Shown: positions 15,901 through 24,685, numbered from the stretch's first letter. The stretch: 64,000 bases of DNA from Acidimicrobiia bacterium (GCA_020850945.1 JADZDR010000032.1:1-64000); one strand, 5' to 3'. Numbers and translations are program-made. Notes: generated from the sequence alone by a model not told the origin.

Positions 15901-18417
15901 CGGTCGGCGGTCGAGATCGAAGCGCTTGACACCGGGGATCGAAGCGCGGATGTCGCTGTCCGTACCGTGCTTGGTCTGGAGCACCACTGCGCGCACTCCC
16001 TCGTCCGCACCGACGAGCGGGGGTTGTGGTGTGAACGCGGGATTCGGTCCGTTCGTCAACTCCGCCGGTACGTCGAGGGGTTCGGGCAGCGAGTCGACGG
16101 AATCGGACGTCGGGGTAGGCGTCGGTCCCAACCGATCGGCCGGGCCCGTGATGTACGCGACCGAAGTCCGGGTCGGAGCACGGTCGGAGCACGGCTCACA
16201 TGCCTCGGCATGTACCTCTTCGATGCCGCTCCGTTCGCTCGCCCGCCAGCGGACCGCGAGGTGATCGGTCTTGGTATCGACGCGGACGAGGCGTGCGCGT
16301 GCATGGGATCGTTCGGCGTACGTGGACAGCAGGAGTCTCGCCCGGGCGTGGATCGGTGTGTCGCCCTGCACGAGCAACGTCCCCTCTCCGGACAGTTCCC
16401 GGTACGTCACCTCGAGGATCCGGGGGATGTCCCCGTCGGGTCCGGTGACAAACCTGCCGGTCACGTCGTCGACGTCGTCGGGTGTGCGTCGCCCGCTCTC
16501 GTAGTGGATGTTCGCCTCGGCGTGGACAGGTGTCGCTGCCTCCCAGCGCAAGTGGAAGGGCGTCCCACCTCGCGGATCCGTCGTTGCCTCGAACTTGGCC
16601 GACTGTGGCAGCGACGTGACGAGTCCGTCGATGCGAAGCCGAGACCCGTCGGCCCGGGTCGGATCGAGGTCGGTCCGGTCGTCTGTGTCGATGGTGAGAC
16701 GCACCGGCACCGAGGCTGCCGGAGCCCCGTCGGTCTCGACCCAGCCGACGAGACGCGTCCCCCCCGCGGGTGCACCCCCGCGGTCGACCACGACGCGCCG
16801 GACATGTTCGAGCTGGGCGCCGATGCGACTCACGGTCGGGGTCCCCGCCGGGTCGCCGACGCGCGTGACCCGTTGCTGGTAGGCGATGTGCGGGCTCGTG
16901 TCGGTGGGCAGGGCCGCCAGTCCCGCTACGGCGTCCTGGACGGGACCCGCTGCGGTCATCTCCTCGGGAGTGAAGTTGGTGATCGCGATGCGGGCGCGCT
17001 CGGCCGCCTGGGGGCTTCCGGTGCTGCACTCCGGGGCCGTGACCGCGAGGCCGTAGGCTGCCGTGAGGCGCGTCAGGTCACCGCCTGTCGGGCATGTCAG
17101 CACCTCCACCTTGTCCAGGGCTGTGTTGTTCGCGACGACGACGGAGTGCTCGGGCAGGCCGACGATCTCTCCCGATGCGACTGTCGGGTCCTCGGGTGGA
17201 AGACCGGCCGGCGGCAGCGCGGCCGATTGGATCCTGCCCAACACCAGCCTCGGAACGACATCGGGGCTGCGGTCGATGCTGACGTACCGCTGGCGGAATC
17301 GGATGTCCACCGTGCGTGGGATTCCTTGAGCTGTGATGTCGGCGTGGACACCGTCGAGACCGCGCACGCCCCGCCCGATCCCGCTGCGGGCCGTGATGTT
17401 GACTGTCGCGTCGTCCGGTCCGGAGGGCCGGATCCAGGTGAGGCGACTGGTCTGCGGATCCGTGCCACGCGCTCGCGCCGTGCACTGGTCGCTGACGCCG
17501 ACTGCGAAGTCCTGCGGGGCCTTGGACCACAACTGGGTGGAATCGAGGGTGTCAGTCACCGTTGTGGATGCCGACGTGACGGCCACCTCCTGCGCCTTTA
17601 CGGAGAGCTTCACCGGCGGCCGGTTGGCATCCGTGACACCGGGGTAGTTGCGGTAGGACAGCTCCTCGGAGACCCCCCACCACCCGCGTTCGGGTCGGGA
17701 CGGGTTCGTGTTGCGTTTGAAGACGAGGGTCACCATCGAAGCCTCGGGGAACAGGCCGCCCGGTCCGACCACGCTCGGCCTTGCGTCGATGCCGATCGTG
17801 ACGCGGTAGTGCGTGACAGTGGTCCCGTCGCTGACGCTCACGTCGGCGCCGAAATCACCTGCGATCTGGTGGTTCGGTGCTGTCACCGGGTGATACACGA
17901 AAAGGCTGAGGCCGACACCCCCGACGTGGCGATTGAAGAAGGCGTCGTTGGCCAGGCCGAAGTTCTCGTTGAAGAGCTCCTGCACGGGGTTCGAACCCAG
18001 CAGGCCGGAGCTGGCGCCTCCTGCTCCCGGCGCCGTCGACGTTCGCAGTCCGAAGTTGAACGAGAAGTCCGGTGCAGATCCGGAAGTGATCGCGAAGGTG
18101 CGCCGGTTCTCGGTCCAGTGCGACGATCCTCCGGTCAAAGGGTATGGCAGAGGGAGATTGAGCAGGGTCGGGACGGTCGTCTCGGAGCGGTCACGTCCCG
18201 TGTCGTCCCGTCCCGCGGTGAGGAGGCGTGCACCTGCGAAGCTTGGCCGGCTGATGGTGCTGGGAGCCACAGCCGCTCCCGGGGCGGCTGTGGCGTCGCA
18301 GAAGGGATCGAGTCCGTCTGCACCTGCAGGGTTCTGCGAGTCGAGGCCGATCCCCATGAGTACGGCGAACAGGAGGACGAGGACACTCGAGAACATTGGT
18401 CGAAATCGGCGTTTCAT
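12997..18417 (-). CDS. Giant secreted protein (1806 residues) with C-terminal PKD-like domain
   Basis: I do not recognise the body of this protein. ATG 18417 was chosen because AGGAG lies 7 nt upstream and a clean signal peptide follows: MKRRFRP, a hydrophobic run of about 17, then a likely cleavage near PAGADG. About 30 cysteines, many in close pairs, fit an exported disulfide-bonded protein. The last 100 residues contain FFGDGTYE and HTWHGPGTYLALVVTYD, a PKD-type beta sandwich. No LPxTG motif or C-terminal anchor is seen, so it may be released or held by its domains. It is divergent from a SARP-like regulator, which may control it. Confidence 0.8.
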   Translation of the reverse strand: MKRRFRPMFSSVLVLLFAVLMGIGLDSQNPAGADGLDPFCDATAAPGAAVAPSTISRPSFAGARLLTAGRDDTGRDRSETTVPTLLNLPLPYPLTGGSSHWTENRRTFAITSGSAPDFSFNFGLRTSTAPGAGGASSGLLGSNPVQELFNENFGLANDAFFNRHVGGVGLSLFVYHPVTAPNHQIAGDFGADVSVSDGTTVTHYRVTIGIDARPSVVGPGGLFPEASMVTLVFKRNTNPSRPERGWWGVSEELSYRNYPGVTDANRPPVKLSVKAQEVAVTSASTTVTDTLDSTQLWSKAPQDFAVGVSDQCTARARGTDPQTSRLTWIRPSGPDDATVNITARSGIGRGVRGLDGVHADITAQGIPRTVDIRFRQRYVSIDRSPDVVPRLVLGRIQSAALPPAGLPPEDPTVASGEIVGLPEHSVVVANNTALDKVEVLTCPTGGDLTRLTAAYGLAVTAPECSTGSPQAAERARIAITNFTPEEMTAAGPVQDAVAGLAALPTDTSPHIAYQQRVTRVGDPAGTPTVSRIGAQLEHVRRVVVDRGGAPAGGTRLVGWVETDGAPAASVPVRLTIDTDDRTDLDPTRADGSRLRIDGLVTSLPQSAKFEATTDPRGGTPFHLRWEAATPVHAEANIHYESGRRTPDDVDDVTGRFVTGPDGDIPRILEVTYRELSGEGTLLVQGDTPIHARARLLLSTYAERSHARARLVRVDTKTDHLAVRWRASERSGIEEVHAEACEPCSDRAPTRTSVAYITGPADRLGPTPTPTSDSVDSLPEPLDVPAELTNGPNPAFTPQPPLVGADEGVRAVVLQTKHGTDSDIRASIPGVKRFDLDRRPAAGMPSGDRDIRTCLMTSPSGRPFRVGAYVESYDPADGDSKTAVHVDAALSPMPPVLGVVLAESRWATTRRTDAHLLRFGTDGCDPATWSYGDRPDAPEGRPTLEAAVRSGIIDTAGIELLRNAAPVRGRSAARRNGFDGVIALAQDNVTLDLVGRLALPRVFELRLPVLDSCSAANAGTRPEYGGPCHEPVQERRDRDQLELEWGSTLRTFGGLDALVRQVGPDGRLDRGRWVSGTVADTSVSIAKVPGSGRLRADLSDNLRVPWQELIVELWSMSKYRSEPAVALDRGTIAYMDYLQPGYLGPWKATRGEYDPRNLVPNYRANLTNLGDRLRVTASLATPENGPDDVGPVDPRDDGRGWCASEGAVPDARRQSGVSYLHADVDMRGAPELTARVRRTDDPTDDRSADTMIELQAAGPIEATVRAKASIAQYMHSDEMAWLPFLFTPIPLGTVEMGGCVDVDLPLEARMRDVSRVSLFQSGMAVKADLPWLEAIFAQLAGVDPLAGTVGEQFFVTGSDAARTEAGAWFRAFRTYVDPPGWGEWDANATEASACFLVFPHCDTTTGLGRTVPGLPGVWRDVTFRPIAPVPGTADDCGTNDHWTNECRLPLGEINPVANAMVNRFGFLPVFATDLRTPGIPWELHSLADVLFDNTTILQMAVTSVSGFGPNVGASALEGLRRMSEIDGILPQPPLLLRDVPRPTTTFGATQTICGDWRHRGPGTTINGTRPVLADGTTLEAYFEDECHANTLIEVLFNMSRWTVSPSMQLVARFPDGSIRWTRTLVANGEYYEHETEAIWIWQGVYDNPPDDRTESVRIAVDPDGLGAQVQAFVVDDEDVELDRVFRFDASGAGGPVRPDRRLGVDTSVPFWRVTADPSRIVGVGNHEPSSVSITETLPACTPPACTRTLFFGDGTYERRDGAEGRPGPTVAELRHTWHGPGTYLALVVTYDGAGRATDTLPIRIRVS

Positions 18418-18569
18418 GCGGCACTCCTCCCATAGGAACGAAACCGCCATGTATGTTCATGCGCCTCGATTACCCGTGCATTAGCAGGCATTACACCCGT
18501 GGAATCGGGTTGTGGGATCTGCGACGAGTGGGGGGAAGGGTTGAACCACGACTGGACGAAGTACATACG
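18418..18569. promoter_or_regulatory. Divergent intergenic region between the giant gene and the SARP-like regulator
   Basis: This 152-bp region is richer in A and T than its surroundings (CATGTATGTTCATG, GCATTAGCAGGCATTACACC). It must hold both promoters. On the minus strand AGGAGTGCCGC precedes the giant gene. No convincing -35/-10 pair or operator could be fixed by eye. Confidence 0.4.
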
Positions 18570-20378
18570 ATGTCCCCAACTCGTCACGTTGCCTCTTTGG
18601 ACGCGGCCACAGATGATCTGGTCAGGCTCGATGCTGCGGTGCGCCGTCAGGACGCGTCGCTGGCCGACATCGACGGTGTGGCGGATGTGCTCGGTGGCGA
18701 CGATGCCCCGGACGAGCTGCGATGGTGGGTCGCGGCGATCCGGGCCGAGTACCTCCTCTGGAAGGGGGACCTGCACGCCATGGCGGTTGCCACGACGACG
18801 CTGGCGCAGATGCCCGAAGATCCCCTGCCGCCCGCACGGGTCCTGGTGTCACGGGGCCGTCTCCGCGGAGTTGCCGCACTCGGGCATCTCTTCCTGTCGA
18901 GTCCCGAGCGGGGACGTACCGAGCTCGAGGCTGCCGTGGCAGACCTCGCGCGGGCGGGTGCCGAGGAAGAGAGGGCGCTTGCTTCGGGTCTCTTCGCCGT
19001 TGCCAGGGCGGGCTTCTTCCTCGACGACTTCGAGTGGTGCGAGGGAATCCTGGCCGAGTCAACGGATTGTGTGAGGGTGAGCGGGTCGCCTCTGCTCGGC
19101 CTCGTTGCCTGTGGGCTCGCCTTCGTTCGTTTTCTCACAGGGGACATGTACGGGATGCACGCCGCCCTTCGCCATGTGGATGATGCGGTCGACTCGAGCG
19201 GTGGTGCGGGTCTCGGCGCGACTGTGGCACGGTATCTACGTGCGATGGCGCGGTTGATCGGTGAGAGCGCATCACCGGCGGCGGTCGCGGCGGTCGAGGC
19301 GGTCGGCCAGGAGATTCGCCTTCGGTATCCGACCGCCGTCGCGTCGACGGCGAATGCTGTCTCGGCCGTCCTGTTGGATTTCGATCGTCGCGACGCCGCG
19401 CGGTCCTGGGTTTCGCGCCAGGAGATGTTGCCCACGGCGAACCCCCTCGGTGGGTTCGACTCACGTGTCCTGGCCCTGCGCCTCAGAGTCAGGGAGGGCG
19501 ATGACGGGGCCGTCGGGGAGCTGCTGTCGGTTCTCGACGAGATGCATGCGGCGGGTCAGACGCGGGATGCCGCTCTGAAGGCACTGCGGGCCGCGTGGGA
19601 CGCGCGGCGGGGAGGCGTGGATGCAGCGCCGCTCCGGTCGTGGGGTCTTGCCCACGTTCCGCCCGAACGCAAGCGGACGCTCTGGGAGCTGGTTCTGTCT
19701 TCGTTGCCCGTGCCGTCTGCGGAAGGTCCGGCTCACGGGCGCCACCCGGATCCCGCAGAGTCCGTAGACCGGATGTCGACCTTGCGTCTGCTCTCTCACC
19801 ACGTCGAGCTCGCCGTGCCCGACGGAGGGACGATCCGCCTCGAAGGCAATCCTGCCCGCTTGCTCGCGGTCCTCGTTGCCGAGCGCTCCGTGACCGTCGA
19901 CAGGCTCATCGACCGCCTCTGGCCGGACGCCCGGTCCGACGTCGGGCGCAACCGCCTGAATGTCACGCTGCACAAACTACGACGCAGGCTTGCTCCCGGG
20001 GCAGTAGATCTCGTCGTGCGGACCGGTAACGTCATCGAACTGCAGCCGACACCTCACCTTCGTGTCGACGCCTGGGAGTTCGGAGCGGAGGCTTCACGGG
20101 GCGCGGTATCTGCCCTGGACCTCTACGCTGCCCACTTCGGCGGTCCGGCGTTCGCCTACGACGACTGCGTGGCGGACGAGCGCCGCCGACTCGAGGCGCT
20201 TTGGATCGATCTGGCCACGATCGCCCTCGATACCGGGGAGGTGGACCCTCGGCGGATAGCCGAGGACGTCCTGTGCCTCGACATCGCCGACACGGGACTC
20301 GCAGACAAGCTCGTCGCCTGCCTCGAATCGAGCGGCAACCACGCCACGGCAGTCGCCATGCGGGCCATGTCGGCCTGA
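18570..20378 (+). CDS. SARP-like transcriptional regulator with N-terminal TPR-like region and C-terminal winged helix
   Basis: 602 residues. Residues about 20-380 are Ala/Leu-rich helical sequence resembling TPR or MalT-type repeats. Residues about 400-490 form an OmpR-type winged helix: ARLLAVLVAERSVTVDRLIDRLWP, then RNRLNVTLHKLRRRL. A short helical tail follows. In typical SARP proteins the winged helix is N-terminal, so the order is reversed. No Walker A motif is visible, so this is not a full LAL-type ATPase. The ATG at 18570 begins MSPTRHV. It is probably a DNA-binding activator, and the divergent giant secreted protein gene is the obvious candidate target (inference). Confidence 0.7.
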   Translation: MSPTRHVASLDAATDDLVRLDAAVRRQDASLADIDGVADVLGGDDAPDELRWWVAAIRAEYLLWKGDLHAMAVATTTLAQMPEDPLPPARVLVSRGRLRGVAALGHLFLSSPERGRTELEAAVADLARAGAEEERALASGLFAVARAGFFLDDFEWCEGILAESTDCVRVSGSPLLGLVACGLAFVRFLTGDMYGMHAALRHVDDAVDSSGGAGLGATVARYLRAMARLIGESASPAAVAAVEAVGQEIRLRYPTAVASTANAVSAVLLDFDRRDAARSWVSRQEMLPTANPLGGFDSRVLALRLRVREGDDGAVGELLSVLDEMHAAGQTRDAALKALRAAWDARRGGVDAAPLRSWGLAHVPPERKRTLWELVLSSLPVPSAEGPAHGRHPDPAESVDRMSTLRLLSHHVELAVPDGGTIRLEGNPARLLAVLVAERSVTVDRLIDRLWPDARSDVGRNRLNVTLHKLRRRLAPGAVDLVVRTGNVIELQPTPHLRVDAWEFGAEASRGAVSALDLYAAHFGGPAFAYDDCVADERRRLEALWIDLATIALDTGEVDPRRIAEDVLCLDIADTGLADKLVACLESSGNHATAVAMRAMSA

Positions 20379-20427
20379 CGCAGCGGGGCCGGGCTCCGTC
20401 GTGGCCTCTGTTGTCGGGCGGTCAGCG

Positions 20428-21456
20428 TCACAGGTAGAGGCCACCACCGACGAATGCCCCGACGGCGAGACCGAGGATGTAGAGCCAGCTCACACGCCGC
20501 AGGTGATAGAAGGCCATCGGCGCGAACCAGAGCGGCCAAAGCGGCGCCATCACCTTCAGGGGGGGCCGGGCGGGTCGCGGCTCACCGAAGTACTGCCAGA
20601 CGAAGGCGAGGCGGCCCAGACCCAGCCACACGACGAGTGTCGGCCAGGGCAGGAAGCCTGCGAGGACGCAGGCGGGCACACCCACGTAGAAGAGCACGAA
20701 CATGGCCTGCGTCGTCCGCCGCGCGACACGTTCGCCGAGGATCACGGGCAGCGTGTGGATGCCCTTGGGGCGGTCCCAGTCGAGCTTGTCGACGTGCTTG
20801 CCCATGAGCACGGTGACGCAGAGCAGCGAGTAGGGAAGTGAGGCGGCGACGACACCCCATGTGATCTCGCCTGTCGTGGCGAAGTAGGTGCCACCCACCA
20901 TGAGCGGCCCCCACACGAGGAGAACATCGAGCTCTCCGAGCCCGATCCGCTTGAGGCGCAGGGGTGGGGCCGTGTACGCGTAGCTGAGGAGGAAGCCGGC
21001 GACGGCGAAGGCGACGATGGGCCAGCCTCGCACACTCGCGAGGACGACCATGATCGCGAGGTCGAGCACGTTGACCACGAGCGCGGCCACGATCAAGCCG
21101 CGTTTGGTGATCATGCCCGAGAGGATCGGGTGGGGAGCGTAGAGGGCCCGCGGGTAGTCGGCCTCGTCCGTGCCCGTCTCGGTGTCGGCCAAGTCGTTCA
21201 TGAGGTTGTTCGCGGCATGCGCGAGGAGGATGCCGAGCGCAGCCATGCCCCAGAGGAGCCAGTCCGCATCGGGATGGCCCACGGCGAGTAGTCCCGCGAT
21301 CCCGGCGGCCGTCACGGTCATCGGTGCAACGGCGGCCCGGGTGAGGACGAGCCAGCGCGTCACGACATCATTCACGCCCTCGGGGGGGTTGCCCGTGATG
21401 AGCGTGATTCGCCACGCCGACACTCGACTTCGTGAGACGGACGTTGTCTGTGCCAT
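20428..21456 (-). CDS. UbiA-family prenyltransferase (MenA-like)
   Basis: 342 residues with about nine membrane segments. The first Asp-rich motif is NDLADTETGTDEAD (about 100-113) and the second is DKLDWDRPKG (about 230). These bind the Mg-prenyl diphosphate in enzymes that prenylate aromatic acceptors such as dihydroxynaphthoate in menaquinone synthesis. The acceptor cannot be fixed because no menaquinone genes are adjacent. GAGAAG lies 5 nt before the ATG, and TAGGCT on the minus strand (21493-21498) is a possible -10. It is divergent from the response regulator gene. Confidence 0.82.
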   Translation of the reverse strand: MAQTTSVSRSRVSAWRITLITGNPPEGVNDVVTRWLVLTRAAVAPMTVTAAGIAGLLAVGHPDADWLLWGMAALGILLAHAANNLMNDLADTETGTDEADYPRALYAPHPILSGMITKRGLIVAALVVNVLDLAIMVVLASVRGWPIVAFAVAGFLLSYAYTAPPLRLKRIGLGELDVLLVWGPLMVGGTYFATTGEITWGVVAASLPYSLLCVTVLMGKHVDKLDWDRPKGIHTLPVILGERVARRTTQAMFVLFYVGVPACVLAGFLPWPTLVVWLGLGRLAFVWQYFGEPRPARPPLKVMAPLWPLWFAPMAFYHLRRVSWLYILGLAVGAFVGGGLYL

Positions 21457-21545
21457 GCAGCTTCTCGGGGAGGGGGCGGATGCTGATTGACAGCCTAGCT
21501 GTGCTGCCCAGATGCCTGAGGTGGTGAATCAGCAGGTATGCGTCA

Positions 21546-21581
21546 TAAGATGGACGAGCACTACGCAACTTCGCGTAGTGC
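21546..21581 (+). promoter_or_regulatory. Candidate -10 followed by a +1 stem-loop upstream of the response regulator
   Basis: TAAGAT (21546-21551) fits the local TANNNT -10 pattern. A perfect 9-bp inverted repeat, GCACTACGC / GCGTAGTGC with loop AACTTC (21558-21581), starts where the transcript would begin. It could stabilise or regulate the long 5' leader (about 150 nt), or act as an operator. Confidence 0.45.
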
Positions 21582-21706
21582 GCAGAACCGGGCGATCGTC
21601 ACACCGGCGTATCAGGTCGTCAACTCCTGCCCCAGAGATGACGATCCGGTTCCCAGAGGCCACAAGTACGACACCTCTCTTCCCTGCTCAGGAGGCCGAA
21701 CCGAAC

Positions 21707-22378
21707 GTGGGCATCAGGGTCCTGATAGTCGACAACCAGCAGCTCTTCACCGAGGCGCTCCGGACTCTCCTCGAGCTCGAGGACGACATCGAGGTCGTGG
21801 GGGAGGCCTACGACGGTACGACGGCGATCGAGCGCATCCGCACGGCCCGCCCCGACGTCGCCGTCCTCGATCTCCGCATGCCCGGCCTCAACGGCATCGA
21901 GGTCACCGAACACATCAAGCCGGATTTCGAGGACGTGAAGGTCATCATCCTCACTGCCACCGACGACAACGAGTTCCTCACACGGGCGGTCGAGGCCGGT
22001 GTCGACGGTTACCTCACCAAGGACTGCGCCATGGACGATCTCGCCGATTCGATTCGGCGCGTCATGCACGGCGAGACGGTCATCCCTGCCACTCAGCTCA
22101 AGGACCTGCTGCGCAACCTGACGGACCGGCGGCGGGAGGAGGCGAACCCGGCCGCGTACCTCGCCTCCTTCCTGACAAGGCGCGAGAAGGAGGTGCTGCG
22201 GCTGCTCGTGGCGGGGAAGTCGAACGAGAAGATCGCAGAGGAGCTCTACATCTCCCAGAACACCGTGCGGACGCACATCCAGAACATCCTGTCGAAGCTG
22301 TCCGTGCACTCCAAGCTCGAGGCTGTCGCGTTCGCGATTCGCCACGGTGTCGTCGACGTCGATCGCGAAGTCATCTGA
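21707..22378 (+). CDS. NarL/FixJ-type response regulator (orphan)
   Basis: 223 residues. The receiver domain (about 1-120) has RVLIVDNQQLF at the start, the phosphoacceptor Asp in VAVLDLRMPG and the conserved Lys in YLTKD. A LuxR helix-turn-helix lies at about 160-215 (LTRREKEVLRLLVAGKSN, EELYISQNTVRTH). The usual paired Asp-Asp of the acidic pocket is Asp-Asn here. The GTG at 21707 is preferred because AGGAGG lies 11 nt upstream and it gives the standard receiver start; a longer frame upstream is not needed. No histidine kinase is adjacent. Confidence 0.88.
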   Translation: MGIRVLIVDNQQLFTEALRTLLELEDDIEVVGEAYDGTTAIERIRTARPDVAVLDLRMPGLNGIEVTEHIKPDFEDVKVIILTATDDNEFLTRAVEAGVDGYLTKDCAMDDLADSIRRVMHGETVIPATQLKDLLRNLTDRRREEANPAAYLASFLTRREKEVLRLLVAGKSNEKIAEELYISQNTVRTHIQNILSKLSVHSKLEAVAFAIRHGVVDVDREVI

Positions 22379-22437
22379 GATCACGAGTCCCGTCTCGGCA
22401 CTCGTCGAATGCGTGCCGAAGCGGGGGAATGCACAGA

Positions 22438-22443
22438 TAGAAT
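22438..22443 (+). promoter_or_regulatory. Candidate leaderless -10 (TAGAAT) for the PBP gene
   Basis: TAGAAT fits TANNNT and ends 7 nt before the ATG at 22451. No Shine-Dalgarno site is present in the gap. Confidence 0.5.
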
Positions 22444-22450
22444 CTTGGCG

Positions 22451-24652
22451 ATGCAGATCAGTCCCCGGACGAAACGCGGCCTCGGACGGCTCGGGAAGCT
22501 CCTCGGGGTCATCGTCGTCGGGACCATCGTCTTCACCCTGCTCGCGGTGGCTCTTGCTCCCGTCGCGACACAGGTGAAGGCATCCGGGGAGTTCTGGCTG
22601 GACGAGAAGGCAGATCCCCTCGAGTTGCCGCCCCTCTCGGAGCCGTCGTACGTGTATTCGGCGACGGGGCAGTTCCTCGCCCGCTTCAAGGCCGAGGTCG
22701 ACCGCGAGCCTGTAACCCTCGAGCAGGTTCCCGTCGGGGTGCGCCAGGCGTTCATGGCATCCGAGGACGACACCTTCTACGACCACATGGGCATCGACGC
22801 GAAGTCGATCGGTCGTGCTCTCCTCTCGAACTTCGAATCGGGTGGCATCAGCCAAGGCGGTTCGACGATCACGCAGCAGGTCATCAAGAACGCCTACTTC
22901 ATCGAACAGGACTCCGGCATCGCGAAGCAGACGCTCGACCGCAAAGTCCGTGAGGCGTTCATGGCGGTTCGCCTCGAGCGCCACATGTCCAAGGACCAGA
23001 TCCTCGAGCGCTACCTGAACACCGTCTACATAGGGGGTGGGGCCTATGGGATCCAGGCCGCAGCACGGCGCTATTTCTCGAAATCGGTCGGCGAGCTCCA
23101 GGTGTGGGAGGCGGCCCTCCTCGCCGGCATGGTCTCTTCGCCCAGCCGCTTCGACCCGGTGATCCATCCGGAAGCGGCACTCGAACGCCGCAACTGGGTT
23201 CTCGGGCGGTTGCTCGAGCTCGGGTGGATCGACCAGGCGGGCTATGACCTGGGTCTCGCACAACCTCTGCCCACACAGCGTTTCGACATGGCCGACAACA
23301 CCGAGAGCCTCTATTTCGTCGAGGCCGTGAAGCAGGAGCTTCTCAACGGGAACATCATTCCCGTCTCGACACAGGATCCGGTCCAGGCCAAGGTCGAACG
23401 GCGCAACGCGGTCTTCAAGGGTGGCCTGCGCATCACGACCACGCTCGATCCTCCGCTGCAGCACCTGGCCGAGATGACAGTGAGGGATGCGATCGACGGA
23501 CGGCGGTACTCGGCGGCGCTCGTCGCCATCGACCCCAACACAGGCGGGGTACGGGCCGTCTTCGGTGGGGAGGACTTCCAGCAGGAGCAGTTCAACCTCG
23601 CCATGCAGGGTCGCCGCAACGCCGGATCGACGATGAAGGTCTTTGCTGTTGTCGCCCTCCTCGAACGCGGTTACTCACCCAACGACAACTGGGGTGCGCC
23701 GAACAGCTGCATCTACAAGCAGGCTGACGGGCGGCCCTGGCCCGGCAAGAACTCGGTCACGGGCGGTGGTGGAGGCACCTATTCGCTGCGCCAGAACCTC
23801 GCCGGGTCGTACAACTGCGCCTTCGTGAACATCGTGAATCGGATTCGTCCGGAGGCGATCGTCGACACGTCGGACAAGCTGGGTGTGTCACGTGACAAGC
23901 TGAGCAACGTGCCGGCGATCGTGCTCGGCGGTTCGTCGGTGAGTCCGCTCGACATGGCGGCGGGTTTCGCCACGATCGCATCGGGTGGTGTGAAGCACAA
24001 CGTCCATCTCATCGAAACGGTCGTGAATGCGAGGAAGGAACCGGTCTACCAGGCGGCCCCGGTTTCTGAGCAGGTGCTCGACCCGAACATCGCCTATGCC
24101 ACGATCGACATGATGAAAGACGTCCTCACGAGCGGGACCGCGAGAGGCAACGGTATCGGCAGGCCTGCGGCGGGAAAGACGGGCACGACGGACAACAAGG
24201 CGGATTCGTGGTTCGTGGGCATGACGCCGCAGCTCGTCACGGCGATCTGGACCGGAAACCCGGATCGTGTGGAGCCGGGCGTGACGGGAGGTGGCGGGAA
24301 CACGGCGGCACCGATCTGGCAGGCGTTCATGGGGCCCGCCCACGAGGGTCTGCCCGAGCTCGACTGGCCACAGGCCGACTACAGCGTGTTTCGGGGGGGG
24401 CGGACCTTCGACGGGGCGAGCGGCGGCTCGTCGGGGTCGTCGCGACGTCCGAGTGGCGGCGGGGATCCCGGCGTAGTCGACACGGGAGGCGGACAACCGC
24501 GAGACCTCGGTGGCGGGCGTGGCGCCGGTGGGGGCACCGGTGGGGGCGACGGCGGTACCGGAGGCACGGGTGGGGGCACCGGTGGTGGGGGCGAAGGCGG
24601 CGGCGAGGGTGGCGGCGAGGGTGGCGGCCACGAATCGCCGCCGGCGGAGTGA
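22451..24652 (+). CDS. Class A penicillin-binding protein (transglycosylase-transpeptidase)
   Basis: 733 residues. A membrane anchor lies at about 15-40. The GT51 glycosyltransferase domain shows SEDDTFYDHMGID (about 103-115), QGGSTITQQ and the RKVREAF block. The transpeptidase domain shows GSTMK (catalytic Ser about 392), SYN, and GKTGTTDNKADSWF (about 575). The protein polymerises and crosslinks peptidoglycan outside the membrane. The last 90 residues are a Gly-rich tail of GGGTGG-type repeats ending HESPPAE, probably flexible. A leaderless promoter is likely. Confidence 0.93.
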   Translation: MQISPRTKRGLGRLGKLLGVIVVGTIVFTLLAVALAPVATQVKASGEFWLDEKADPLELPPLSEPSYVYSATGQFLARFKAEVDREPVTLEQVPVGVRQAFMASEDDTFYDHMGIDAKSIGRALLSNFESGGISQGGSTITQQVIKNAYFIEQDSGIAKQTLDRKVREAFMAVRLERHMSKDQILERYLNTVYIGGGAYGIQAAARRYFSKSVGELQVWEAALLAGMVSSPSRFDPVIHPEAALERRNWVLGRLLELGWIDQAGYDLGLAQPLPTQRFDMADNTESLYFVEAVKQELLNGNIIPVSTQDPVQAKVERRNAVFKGGLRITTTLDPPLQHLAEMTVRDAIDGRRYSAALVAIDPNTGGVRAVFGGEDFQQEQFNLAMQGRRNAGSTMKVFAVVALLERGYSPNDNWGAPNSCIYKQADGRPWPGKNSVTGGGGGTYSLRQNLAGSYNCAFVNIVNRIRPEAIVDTSDKLGVSRDKLSNVPAIVLGGSSVSPLDMAAGFATIASGGVKHNVHLIETVVNARKEPVYQAAPVSEQVLDPNIAYATIDMMKDVLTSGTARGNGIGRPAAGKTGTTDNKADSWFVGMTPQLVTAIWTGNPDRVEPGVTGGGGNTAAPIWQAFMGPAHEGLPELDWPQADYSVFRGGRTFDGASGGSSGSSRRPSGGGDPGVVDTGGGQPRDLGGGRGAGGGTGGGDGGTGGTGGGTGGGGEGGGEGGGEGGGHESPPAE

Positions 24653-24685
24653 CCGGCACTCCGGGTCGGGCCCTGCCCGGCTGGG

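Noticed and set aside
15334-18435. A 1033-codon open frame on the plus strand opposite the giant secreted protein gene
   Set aside because: Its translation is Arg/Gly/Asp-rich with no recognisable motif. The opposing frame has a signal peptide, a ribosome binding site and a PKD-like domain. High GC keeps such shadow frames open.
20379-20427. Terminator between the SARP-like and UbiA genes
   Set aside because: No stem longer than a few pairs could be found in the 49 bp between the convergent stops.
24480-24650. Tandem repeat or recombination hot spot in the PBP tail
   Set aside because: The GGT/GGC-rich repeats simply encode a Gly-rich tail. They are in frame and end at the stop, so no separate element is claimed.
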